Shown piece by piece: positions 19,201-25,875 of a stretch of 64,000 nt of DNA. Source of the DNA: an uncultured Pseudomonas sp. (lineage in GTDB: Bacteria > Pseudomonadota > Gammaproteobacteria > Pseudomonadales > Pseudomonadaceae); contig NZ_OX044366.1 of assembly GCF_943846705.1 (NCBI RefSeq), positions 1,612,001 through 1,676,000 on the forward strand. Direction: 5' to 3'. Below the pieces are notes generated by a model. It was not told the origin of the DNA, did not search any database, and saw nothing but the letters and a program-made list of their open reading frames with translations. The stretch's first letter is position 1. Every line of letters starts with the position of its first letter. The translations under genes were made by a program, and so were the position numbers.

Positions 19201-20460
19201 CACGGCATCGAAGCGGTCGAGGTGCGCCGTGCGGCCGGTAAGCCGGAGCAGGGCAGCATTCGCCTGGCGCTCGGTCGCGAGGGTGGCGATATCGTCATGA
19301 CGCTGGCGGACGACGGCGGCGGCATCCGTCTGGAGGCGGTCAAACGCAAAGCCATTGAGCGCGGCCTGATGGACGCCGATTCCGACCTGACTGACTACGA
19401 AGTGCTGCAGTTTATTCTTGAAGCCGGCTTCTCTACGGCTGAGAAAATCACGCAGATTTCCGGTCGTGGTGTGGGCATGGACGTGGTGCATTCGGAAGTG
19501 AAGCAGCTCGGTGGCTCGATGAGCATCGAGTCGCTGCCGGGTACCGGCACTACCTTCACCATTCGCCTGCCGTTCACCGTGTCGGTCAACCGTGCGCTGA
19601 TGGTGCTCTCCGGTGAAGACTTGTACGCCATTCCGTTGAACACCATCGAAGGTATCGTGCGGGTATCGCCGTATGAGCTTGAGGCCTATTACGCGCCGGA
19701 TGCGCCGCGCTTTGAGTACGCCGGGCAGAGCTATGAGCTGCGCTACCTGGGTGACCTGTTGAACAACGGTCAGCAGCCCAAGCTGGTCGGGCAGAGCCTG
19801 CCGCTACCGGTGATTCTGGTGCGCTCCAAGGAGCACGCCGTGGCCGTGCAGGTCGACTCCCTGGCCGGCTCACGCGAGATCGTGGTGAAGAGCCTTGGCC
19901 CGCAGTTCGCTGGTGTGCACGGGATCTCCGGTGCAACCATTCTCGGTGACGGCCGCGTGGTGGTAATTCTTGATCTGCTGGCGACTATTCGGGTGTTGCA
20001 CGCGCATCTGCTTACCCAGTTGCAGCCGCGCCAGCTTAAACAATCAGCCAGCGCCGCCGAGATTGAGGCGGATCGGCCGACCCTGGTCATGGTGGTCGAT
20101 GATTCGGTCACCGTGCGCAAGGTCACCAGTCGCCTGCTGGAACGTAACGGGATGAACGTATTGACCGCCAAAGACGGCGTCGATGCCATCTCCCAGCTGC
20201 AGGAGCGCAAGCCCGACATCATGCTGCTGGATATTGAAATGCCGCGTATGGATGGTTTCGAAGTGGCAACCCTGGTGCGCCACGATGATGGCCTGAAAGA
20301 CCTGCCGATCATCATGATCACCTCGCGTACCGGTGAGAAGCACCGTGAGCGGGCCATGAGTATCGGTGTCAACGAGTACCTGGGTAAGCCTTATCAGGAG
20401 ACCTTGTTGCTCGAGACTATTCAGCAACTGGTGGGTCGCCACCCGGTAAACCGCACATGA
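13225..20460 (+). CDS. chpA: Giant hybrid chemotaxis kinase ChpA (PilL)
   Basis: Central kinase of the Pil-Chp system, 2411 aa from ATG 13225 (SD TGGAGTGG); an ATG at 13210 would add five residues. In order: a divergent N-terminal HPt (His49), a phosphotransfer-like domain with Thr476 at the His position, five HPt domains with the HTLKG signature (His797, 953, 1273, 1520, 1666), a TTLGRG domain with Thr1095 between the second and third of these, then dimerisation, the CheA ATPase (HMLRNAVDHGIE near 1993), a CheW-like domain, and a receiver with Asp2336. Acidic linkers separate the domains, one carrying the (EA)12 tract. It couples PilJ input to PilG and PilH. Its stop overlaps chpB in ATGA. 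Confidence 0.96.
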   Translation: MGDRHDYVALEWVKGEIAETLKQARQALEAFVENPQDATRMRFCQTYVHQVLGTLQMVEFFGAALLAEEMEQLAGALIDGRVSNQGEALEVLMQSILQLPVYLDRIQTARRDLPMVVLPLLNDLRSARGEKLLSETSLFAPDMSGRNAALSNESIAQLSTAELPGLLRKLRQMLQMALVGVLRNQDLPTNLGYMARVFARLENLCKDSPLGPLWQIASGVVEGLANGSVANGSSVRTLLRQVDKELKRLLEQGADGLNQPAPDELSKNLLFYVAKSTAQSPRVRSLKEQYRLNDALPDNDVVDEERARLAGPDRDAMRSVVAALCEELVRVKDSLDLFVRSDRTQVADLDALAAPLKQIADTLAVLGFAQPRKVIVDQLDVINGLAKGQGEPSDAVLMDVAGALLYVEATLAGMVGPAQDDSREESHLPTTDVAQIHQLVIKEARNGLEQAKDAIIEFIASQWNHEHLARVPELLTQVRGGLAMIPLQRAADLLNACNRYIQEQLLARKAVPNWQHLDTLADAITSVEYYLERLTEDHASQGDMILDVAEESLESLGYPLKEKPSILDRIEPPAETFAPLADPLDDMEVLSAEPEPADEIELSLEPLLDEPLNLELAEDLSAEFADLDSSEVQAPSAGPELIDFTSDLSEAEPLPLADMQQEPLVADEELQLSSFELDESGSPVHWDEDELAALELPEVDLPSAPLTAELAQPDAEKTVSMADVMAAPVQAINPPAHDVPPSLLPPPADEEPIDEELMEVFIEEVGEVLETIAEYFPQWCADTDNKDALSEIRRAFHTLKGSGRMVRALVIGELGWSIENLLNRVLDRSIQPAAEVQQVIADVVALMPALVDEFANKAQRQRDDVDLLAATAHALAKGRSLPKPEAPVEQVAEPEGLPTATAESHNDEGLDPQLLEIFRNEAEMHLDTLVSFLADCAQELPQPVTDDLQRALHTLKGSASMAGILPVAEIASPLEKLVKEFKANLIPMDLAEAELLSSAEKLFRLGLEQLESQPLGVLPGAAEFLERVQKLHGERLEHAENSRENGQGEKRDPQMISIFLAEGMDILLDAEALLRGWREHPTERQELNSLLDELTTLGRGAEMAELPQIDELCEALLDLYGAVEEGRLAVSERFFSEAEQAHEALIGMMDQVAAGLQVSAAPERVNALRSLQMEALDPNTLSLLSNDGASGIEIVELADATAALDALSQDDAQVEAASEAPPASLYESLDEEMVSIFLEEAVDILESAGQALDRWVADPDNKAALSSLQRDLHTLKGGARMAEIRPIGDLAHELESLYEGLVDRRYSASPGLATLLQQSHDSLAQLLEKLQARAMMHAPQALIDAIRSFRQSGGQNLPLSTATPEPVAEAEAEAEAEAEAEAEAEAEAEAEAEVVPMFELLDLAEPEPAVDQEVEVSVLADGAQEPLEDEALELSVVECDEPSLAEPAPAAEIQRPDAPDSKPEPAAAAGGLDEERDQELVEIFLEEGFDIIDSAGAALQRWMDDVNNSLELESLQRDLHTLKGGARMAEIREIGDLAHELEFLYEGLGDGRLRASPDLFGLLQTCHDSLAEMLEAVRDKRGVPSGDALIATIKGFRANPDEQLSMPSAVALKAADAQPDEGETDILDIFLEEADDLLEAMEVAIGRWEADREDGSAIDDMLRILHTLKGGARLAGQKRLGDQSHDLEQHLTEAQAQGAPWPQSVFVDVQSGFEGLQQELDVLRQRLHDSLVDEATATPALTPAAEHAARMPELSSPIVAASAMPAQELMAKVLPFVRRAEEAAQEAASRRAPQELVKVPAELLEGLVNLAGETSIFRGRVEQQVSDFGFTLSEMEATIDRVRDQLRRLDTETQAQILSRIEAEAERMGYEDFDPLEMDRHSQLQQLSRALFESASDLLDLKETLAARNRDAETLLLQQARVNSELQEGLMRTRMVPFDRLVPRLRRIVRQISAELGKQVEFVVGNADGEMDRTVLERIVAPLEHMLRNAVDHGIEAVEVRRAAGKPEQGSIRLALGREGGDIVMTLADDGGGIRLEAVKRKAIERGLMDADSDLTDYEVLQFILEAGFSTAEKITQISGRGVGMDVVHSEVKQLGGSMSIESLPGTGTTFTIRLPFTVSVNRALMVLSGEDLYAIPLNTIEGIVRVSPYELEAYYAPDAPRFEYAGQSYELRYLGDLLNNGQQPKLVGQSLPLPVILVRSKEHAVAVQVDSLAGSREIVVKSLGPQFAGVHGISGATILGDGRVVVILDLLATIRVLHAHLLTQLQPRQLKQSASAAEIEADRPTLVMVVDDSVTVRKVTSRLLERNGMNVLTAKDGVDAISQLQERKPDIMLLDIEMPRMDGFEVATLVRHDDGLKDLPIIMITSRTGEKHRERAMSIGVNEYLGKPYQETLLLETIQQLVGRHPVNRT
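17329..17400 (+). repeat. Tandem hexanucleotide array (GAAGCC)12 inside chpA
   Basis: Twelve perfect consecutive GAAGCC units encode Glu-Ala x12 (ChpA residues about 1369-1392) in the linker after the third HTLKG domain. Every unit is identical at the DNA level. The rest of chpA uses mixed codons, so recent slippage expansion is likely. Length changes stay in frame. Confidence 0.97.
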
Positions 20461-21476
20461 GTGAGAAAACTGCAGCCCGCATTGCGGTGATTGCCGACAC
20501 CTCATTGCAGCGTCATGTGCTGCAGCAAGCGCTGACGGGCAGTGGCTATAAGGTGGTGATGAACAGCGACCCGGCACGCCTTGACCAGGAAACCCTGAGC
20601 GCTTGCGAGACTGATTTGTGGCTGGTTGATCTGGCCCAGTCGGATGACTCGCCGCTGATTGATAACCTGATGGAAAATGCCCTAGTACCCGTGTTGTTTG
20701 GCGAAGGCCACGCGCCTGAGCGTCACTCGGAGAACTACCCACGCTGGGAGCGGCGACTGTTTGGCAAGCTGAAGAAGCTGGTCGGCGACCCGTCGCAAGC
20801 CGTAGGTCAGAGCCTGGAAGCCTTGCTGGCAGACGCGCAGCGGCCGTCGCGTCTGGATTTGCCGGCCGTGCTAGCGGATACCCCGCTGGTTGCAGGGGAG
20901 CCGGCCCGCCAAGTCTGGTTGTTGGCGGCTTCCTTGGGGGGGCCGGCGGCGGTGAAGGCTTTTCTCGATGCCTTGCCCGGTGGTTTGCCGGTGGGCTTTG
21001 TCTACGCCCAGCATATTGATGCCAGTTTTGAGAGCACGCTGCCGCAGGCGGTGGGCCGCCACAGCCAATGGCATGTCAATCTGGCGCGCCACGGTGATGC
21101 GTTGCGCTGTGGTGAAGTGGTGGTGGTGCCGATCAGTCACGAGCTGGGCTTCGACGATCAAGGCCAGATGCACATAGCCGAACGCGGTTGGCCGGAACCC
21201 TACAGCCCGTCGATTGATCAGATGATGCTCAACCTGGCCCAGCATTTCGGCGCGCTGAGCGGCGTCATTGCCTTCAGCGGTATGGGCAGCGACGGCAGTG
21301 CAGCGGCCGCTTATGTGCTCCGCCAGGGAGGCCTGATCTGGACCCAGCGCGGCGACAGCTGCGCGTGCCCGAGCATGCCAGACAGTCTGCGTGAAGCGGG
21401 CTACAGCAGCTACAGCGGTGACCCACGCGAGCTGGCCACCGCCCTGGTCAACCACTTGGCCGAGCAGTGCCGTTAA
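20457..21476 (+). CDS. chpB: Chemoreceptor methylesterase ChpB (CheB family)
   Basis: Removes methyl groups from PilJ, opposing PilK. It is 339 aa. The N-terminal 120 residues look like a degenerate receiver (VIADTSLQR, LWLVDLAQS). The C-terminal esterase domain carries the CheB triad: Ser in AASLGGPAAVK, His in VYAQHIDASFES and Asp in SGMGSDGSAAA. The start overlaps the chpA stop by 4 bp (ATGA), indicating coupling. Confidence 0.94.
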   Translation: MSEKTAARIAVIADTSLQRHVLQQALTGSGYKVVMNSDPARLDQETLSACETDLWLVDLAQSDDSPLIDNLMENALVPVLFGEGHAPERHSENYPRWERRLFGKLKKLVGDPSQAVGQSLEALLADAQRPSRLDLPAVLADTPLVAGEPARQVWLLAASLGGPAAVKAFLDALPGGLPVGFVYAQHIDASFESTLPQAVGRHSQWHVNLARHGDALRCGEVVVVPISHELGFDDQGQMHIAERGWPEPYSPSIDQMMLNLAQHFGALSGVIAFSGMGSDGSAAAAYVLRQGGLIWTQRGDSCACPSMPDSLREAGYSSYSGDPRELATALVNHLAEQCR

Positions 21477-21489
21477 TTAGGATATTTTC

Positions 21490-21960
21490 ATGAGCCAAGC
21501 CGTTGCCACGCAGAACAGCGTTACTAGCCTGACCGGCCTGTTGATGCCGTTGACTGACCGTACTCTGTTATTGCCCAACGTGGCGGTCGCCGAGCTGATT
21601 CCTTACCGTGCGCCGCAGGCCAGTGAAGGCATGCCTAACTGGTTTCTCGGGCAGATTGCCTGGCGTGATCTACGCCTGCCGCTGTTGTCGTTCGAGGCGG
21701 CTTCGGATGGCCAGGCGACGGTCAGCTCTGGCTCTCGGGTGGCGGTGATCAATGCCTTGGGCGGGCGTCCAGCGGTCAAATTTATTGCCGTGCTGGTGCA
21801 AGGTATTCCACGCTCGATCAAGGTCGGCGCCGAGCTGGTGCGTGCTGATGTCGGGTTGTCGCCACTGGAGCTGGATGCGGTGCAATTTGGCGAAGCCGTG
21901 TTGAAGATTCCGGATCTGCTTGGCTTGGAGCAGAAACTGGCGGACGCCGGACTGATCTAA
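21490..21960 (+). CDS. chpC: CheW-like adaptor ChpC
   Basis: Second CheW-domain protein of the system, 156 aa, thought in P. aeruginosa to connect additional input to ChpA. CheW features visible are LLPNVAVAELIPYR, FLGQIAWRDLRLPLLSF and VQGIPRSIKVGAELV. It follows chpB by 13 bp and is directly followed by a strong terminator, so this is the last gene of the operon. The chpD and chpE genes found after chpC in P. aeruginosa are absent here. Confidence 0.92.
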   Translation: MSQAVATQNSVTSLTGLLMPLTDRTLLLPNVAVAELIPYRAPQASEGMPNWFLGQIAWRDLRLPLLSFEAASDGQATVSSGSRVAVINALGGRPAVKFIAVLVQGIPRSIKVGAELVRADVGLSPLELDAVQFGEAVLKIPDLLGLEQKLADAGLI

Positions 21961-21973
21961 CCATCAGGAAAAC

Positions 21974-21999
21974 AAAAAGCCCGCTTCTGCGGGCTTTTT
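21974..21999. terminator. Terminator of the pil-chp operon
   Basis: AAAAAGCCCGC-TTCT-GCGGGCTTTTT, an 11-bp stem with flanking A and T runs 13 bp after chpC. It also suits rsmE on the opposite strand. Confidence 0.92.
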
Positions 22000-22017
22000 A
22001 CTGGGCTGGTAGGGCTG

Positions 22018-22737
22018 TCAGAAATCGCCCCACAGCTGCTGAGCGACACTCAACGCCACCACCGGCGCGGTTTCGGTGCGCAACACTCGCGGGCCGAGGC
22101 GTGCGGCATGGAAGTCGTGCTGCTTGGCCAGAGCCACTTCATTGTCGCTGAGGCCGCCCTCCGGGCCGATCAAGAAGGCCAGGGACTTAGGCTGCGGGTG
22201 GCTGGCCCAGGGCTCGGCAACCGGGTGCAATACCAGCTTCAATTCGGCGCTAGTCTGCAGCAGCCACTCATTGAGGCTGATCGGCGGATAAATGATCGGC
22301 AGCACCGAGCGCCCACATTGCTCACAGGCGCTGATAGCTACTTGCCGCCAGTGCGCCATGCGCTTGTCGGCGCGCTCATCTTTGAGGCGTACTTCGCAGC
22401 GCTCGCTGACAATCAGGCTGATCTCGTTAGCCCCCAATTCGGTGGCTTTCTGAATCGCCCAGTCCATCCGCTCACCGCGCGACAGGCCCTGGCCGAGATG
22501 AATCTGCAAGGGTGATTGAGCCTGGCCGGTGAAGGTTTCGCGCAACTCGACGCGCACGTTCTTCTTGCCCACTTCAATCAACTCGCCCAGGTACTCCTGG
22601 CCACTGCCATCGAACAGTTGCACCGGGTCGCCTACGGCATGGCGCAGCACGCGGCCGATGTAGTGGGCCTGGGCTTCCGGCAGCTCGTGCTGGCCGAGGG
22701 ACAGGGGGGCATCGATAAAGAATCGGGATAGGCGCAT
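22018..22737 (-). CDS. rsmE: 16S rRNA m3U1498 methyltransferase RsmE
   Basis: SPOUT-class methyltransferase of 239 aa that methylates U1498 of 16S rRNA. The start MRLSRFFIDAPL at 22737 matches the family; a longer frame to 22794 is not supported. The N-terminal PUA-like domain is followed by the knotted SAM site with LAFLIGPEGGLSDNEV and LGPRVLRTETAPVVAL. It converges with chpC across a shared terminator and precedes bioA's end in a repeat-bearing gap. Confidence 0.95.
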   Translation of the reverse strand: MRLSRFFIDAPLSLGQHELPEAQAHYIGRVLRHAVGDPVQLFDGSGQEYLGELIEVGKKNVRVELRETFTGQAQSPLQIHLGQGLSRGERMDWAIQKATELGANEISLIVSERCEVRLKDERADKRMAHWRQVAISACEQCGRSVLPIIYPPISLNEWLLQTSAELKLVLHPVAEPWASHPQPKSLAFLIGPEGGLSDNEVALAKQHDFHAARLGPRVLRTETAPVVALSVAQQLWGDF

Positions 22738-22802
22738 AAGACGTGAACCTAGAGTAAAGGCGCGAATTCTAGCCTTAGGTCGCGCGGTGCGCATGGATAT
22801 CC

Positions 22803-22874
22803 GTAGGGTGGAAGCCGCTCTTTAATCCACCACGCGACCGCAACGGTGGATGGCTAAAGCGCCATCCACCCTAC
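22803..22874. repeat. Double-hairpin dispersed repeat, copy A
   Basis: Two diverged copies of a unit of about 31 nt opening GTAGGGTGGA and closing ATCCACC lie in inverted orientation, so the element begins GTAGGGTGGA and ends TCCACCCTAC. Each unit is itself an imperfect palindrome. The same architecture recurs at 33701-33784 and 53739-53813. Confidence 0.8.
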
Positions 22875-22882
22875 TGCTGGAT

Positions 22883-24289
22883 TTAGCCCGGGTCGCGAAA
22901 GCCGGGGTAATTGCTATTGCCCATTGCCACGCTGACCGAGGTGCGGGTGGCGATGTCGATGCCTTCAGTGGCCACCTCGGCGAGGAAGTCGATCTGTTCG
23001 GGAGTGATTACGTAGGGTGGCAGGAAGTACACCACGCTGCCCAGCGGGCGCAGCAGCGCACCACGCTCAAGGGCATGCTGGAACACCTTGAGGCCGCGGC
23101 GTTCCTGCCAGGGGTAAGCGGTTTTGCTGGCTTTGTCCTGCACCATCTCGATGGCCAGGGCCATACCGGTCTGGCGTACTTCGGCGACATGCGGGTGATC
23201 GGCCAGATGCGCCGTGGCGCTGGCCATGCGCGCGGCCAAAGCTTTGTTGGCTTCGATCACGTTGTCCTGCTCGAAGATGTCCAGAGTCGCCAGGGCCGCC
23301 GCGCAGGCCAGCGGGTTGCCGGTGTAGCTGTGCGAATGCAGGAAGGCGCGCAGGGTCGAGTAATCGTCATAGAACGCCTGGTACACCTCATCAGTGGTCA
23401 CGCACGCGGCCAGCGGCAGGTAGCCGCCGGTGAGGGCTTTTGACAGGCAGAGGAAGTCCGGGCGGATGCCGGCCTGTTCGCAGGCGAACATCGTCCCGGT
23501 GCGGCCGAAGCCCACGGCGATTTCGTCGTGGATCAGGTGCACGCCGTAGCGGTCGCATGCTTCACGCAGCAGCTTGAGGTAGATCGGGTGGTACATGCGC
23601 ATGCCGCCAGCGCCCTGAATCAGCGGCTCGACTATCACCGCGGCAACCTCATGGCCGTGCTCGGCGAGGGTCTGCTCCATATGGGCGAACATGACCCGCG
23701 AGTGGGCTTCCCAGCTCACGCCTTCGGGGCGGTGGTAACAGTCCGGGCTGGGCACCTTGATGGTGTCGAGCAGCAGCGCCTTGTAGGTGTCGGTAAACAG
23801 CGCGACATCGCCCACCGACATCGCCGCGATGGTTTCGCCGTGGTAGCTGTTGCTTAGGGTGACGAAGCGCTTCTTCGCCGGTTTACCGACGTTGAGCCAG
23901 TAGTGAAAGCTCATCTTCAGCGCGACTTCGATGCACGAAGAGCCATTGTCGGCGTAGAACACCCGGTCGAGGCCTGCCGGGGTCATCTTGACCAGGCGCT
24001 CGGACAGTTCGATCACCGGTTGATGGCTAAAGCCGGCAAGAATCACGTGCTCCAGCTGGTCGACCTGGTCCTTGATGCGCTGGTTGATGCGCGGGTTGGC
24101 GTGACCGAACACGTTGACCCACCAGGAGCTGACGGCGTCGATATAGCGCTTGCCGTCGAAGTCTTCCAGCCAAACGCCTTCGCCGCGCTTGATTGGCACC
24201 AGAGGTAACTGCTCGTGATCCTTCATTTGCGTGCAGGGGTGCCACAGCACCTTCAGGTCACGTTGCATCCACTGGTCATTCAGGCTCAT
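22883..24289 (-). CDS. bioA: Adenosylmethionine-8-amino-7-oxononanoate aminotransferase
   Basis: PLP-dependent class III aminotransferase that makes DAPA in biotin synthesis, using S-adenosylmethionine as amino donor. It is 468 aa, about 40 longer than E. coli BioA, with an extra tail after the TEGIDIATRTSV region. The substrate stretch WHPCTQMKDHE, the motif AVSSWWVNVFGH, the Asp loop HDEIAVGFGRTG and the PLP-binding Lys in LSKALTGGYLP are visible. It stands apart from other bio genes. The stop lies 9 bp from repeat copy A. Confidence 0.95.
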   Translation of the reverse strand: MSLNDQWMQRDLKVLWHPCTQMKDHEQLPLVPIKRGEGVWLEDFDGKRYIDAVSSWWVNVFGHANPRINQRIKDQVDQLEHVILAGFSHQPVIELSERLVKMTPAGLDRVFYADNGSSCIEVALKMSFHYWLNVGKPAKKRFVTLSNSYHGETIAAMSVGDVALFTDTYKALLLDTIKVPSPDCYHRPEGVSWEAHSRVMFAHMEQTLAEHGHEVAAVIVEPLIQGAGGMRMYHPIYLKLLREACDRYGVHLIHDEIAVGFGRTGTMFACEQAGIRPDFLCLSKALTGGYLPLAACVTTDEVYQAFYDDYSTLRAFLHSHSYTGNPLACAAALATLDIFEQDNVIEANKALAARMASATAHLADHPHVAEVRQTGMALAIEMVQDKASKTAYPWQERRGLKVFQHALERGALLRPLGSVVYFLPPYVITPEQIDFLAEVATEGIDIATRTSVSVAMGNSNYPGFRDPG

Positions 24290-24570
24290 CGTTTACTCAT
24301 CCCTCGACACTTAATCATCAGCAGCAAGCCTATCAGAAGCACTGGCACGATTGCCCTAGTCGCCTGCTGATCCGTTCTAGATTGAGCTGTATAGCTGGGC
24401 CAGTAGAACTTTGCCGAGCGCCGCTAGACTAATGTGCTTAAGCAAATGGGCTGGATAAAACATCGTATTTCTCGATATTTCAAAGCGAAAAAATCCGCTT
24501 TTTGTCGATGGGTTTGTTGATAGTCTTGCTCGATTGATAGTGCTAACCCTTATTTCTTGGAACGTTTGCA

Positions 24571-25116
24571 ATGCAATGGCGCAATAGCTCTTCTCACTAC
24601 GGCCTGGTCAGCATCCTGATGCACTGGCTGGTGGCCGTGGCCGTGTTCGGTTTGTTTGCCTTGGGTTACTGGATGGTCGGGTTGGACTATTACAGTGGCT
24701 GGTACAAGACTGCGCCGGACCTGCACAAGAGCATCGGCCTGCTGCTCTTTGCGCTGATGTTGGGGCGGGTGGTGTGGCGCTGGTTCAGCCCGCCACCGGC
24801 CAGCTTGCCGAACCACGGACGGATCACTCGCCTGGCCAGCAAGTTAGGCCATAGCTTTCTGTACCTTGGGCTGTTTGTGCTGATGATCACCGGTTATCTG
24901 ATCTCCACTGCCGATGGCCGTGGTATCGAAGTGTTTGGTCTGTTCGAGGTGCCGGCGACCCTGACCAGCATCCCAGACCAGGAAGATATCGCCGGGCTGG
25001 TACATGAATACCTGGCCTGGGCGCTGGTGATTTTCGCCGGTATCCATGCATTGGCGGCGCTGAAGCACCACTTTATTGATCGCGACCGGACGCTTGTACG
25101 CATGTTCGGCCGCTAG
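24571..25116 (+). CDS. Cytochrome b561 family di-haem membrane protein
   Basis: Four-helix inner-membrane cytochrome of 181 aa related to E. coli YceJ/CybB. Candidate haem-ligating histidines sit in SILMHWLVAV (His18), PDLHKSIGLL (His52), KLGHSFLYLG and FAGIHALAALKHH. It probably passes electrons from ubiquinol. It is followed 60 bp later by a YceI gene, a frequent operon pair whose joint role is unclear. Confidence 0.9.
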   Translation: MQWRNSSSHYGLVSILMHWLVAVAVFGLFALGYWMVGLDYYSGWYKTAPDLHKSIGLLLFALMLGRVVWRWFSPPPASLPNHGRITRLASKLGHSFLYLGLFVLMITGYLISTADGRGIEVFGLFEVPATLTSIPDQEDIAGLVHEYLAWALVIFAGIHALAALKHHFIDRDRTLVRMFGR

Positions 25117-25176
25117 TTGCGTTTGTTGTTTACGGGGCCGGGTTGGCCCCATCCCATACTCACAAGGAGCATGCCC

Positions 25177-25755
25177 ATGTTGAAGAAAACCCTCGTAGCC
25201 CTGGCATTTGGTGGCGCACTGATGGGTGCCGGTCAGGCGATGGCCGCCGATTACGCCATCGACAAGCAAGGCCAGCACGCCTTCGTCAACTTCAAGATCA
25301 GCCACCTGGGCTACAGCTGGCTGTATGGCACATTCAAGGATTTCGATGGCAGCTTCAGCTTTGATGCCGCCAAGCCGCAGGACAGCAAGGTCAACGTCAC
25401 GTTGAACACCAGCAGCGTTGACACCAACCATGCCGAGCGCGACAAGCACCTGCGCAGTGATGATTTCCTCAACGTCGGCGAGCACCCAACCGCGACCTTC
25501 GCCTCGACGGCGGTAAAATCCACGGGTGAAGGCACTGCCGATATCACCGGTGACCTGACCCTCAATGGCGTGACCAAGCCAGTGGTGATTGCCGCCAAGT
25601 TCATCGGTGAAGGCAAGGACCCATGGGGCGGCTATCGCGCTGGTTTTGAGGGCAGCACCACATTGAAGCTGAAAGACTTCGACATCCAGAAAGACCTCGG
25701 TCCGACTTCCCAGGAAGTTGAGCTGATCATCTCGGTTGAAGGTGTGCGCCAGTAA
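25177..25755 (+). CDS. YceI-family periplasmic lipocalin-like protein
   Basis: Secreted protein of 192 aa with a clear Sec signal peptide (MLKKTLVALAFGGALMGAGQ, cleavage near AMA/AD). The mature part is a YceI beta-barrel that binds isoprenoid or quinone-like lipids in characterised relatives (HAFVNFKISHLGYSWLYGTF, NVGEHPTATF, GDLTLNGVTKPV). ATG 25177 is preferred over ATG 25171 because AAGGAG at 25164-25169 has a proper spacer only for the former. It pairs with the upstream cytochrome b561. Confidence 0.92.
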   Translation: MLKKTLVALAFGGALMGAGQAMAADYAIDKQGQHAFVNFKISHLGYSWLYGTFKDFDGSFSFDAAKPQDSKVNVTLNTSSVDTNHAERDKHLRSDDFLNVGEHPTATFASTAVKSTGEGTADITGDLTLNGVTKPVVIAAKFIGEGKDPWGGYRAGFEGSTTLKLKDFDIQKDLGPTSQEVELIISVEGVRQ

Positions 25756-25781
25756 GCCATCGCTGTTGCAGAGGTTGCAGT

Positions 25782-25817
25782 AACAAAAACGCCGCCCCAG
25801 TGGGCGGCGTTTTTGTT
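25782..25817. terminator. Bidirectional terminator between yceI-like gene and mucR-like gene
   Basis: A 16-bp stem formed by AACAAAAACGCCGCCC and GGGCGGCGTTTTTGTT, with a 4-nt loop. It lies between convergent genes. Confidence 0.92.
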
Positions 25818-25875
25818 GTCTGTGCATATTCCGCGCTTTTCCAGGCAGCGGTTACTTCGCGGAGCTGTTAACTGC

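Noticed and set aside
24353..24366. Sigma-54 type promoter (TGGCACGATTGCC) upstream of the cytochrome b561 gene
   Set aside because: The GG and GC elements are much too close together for a -24/-12 promoter.
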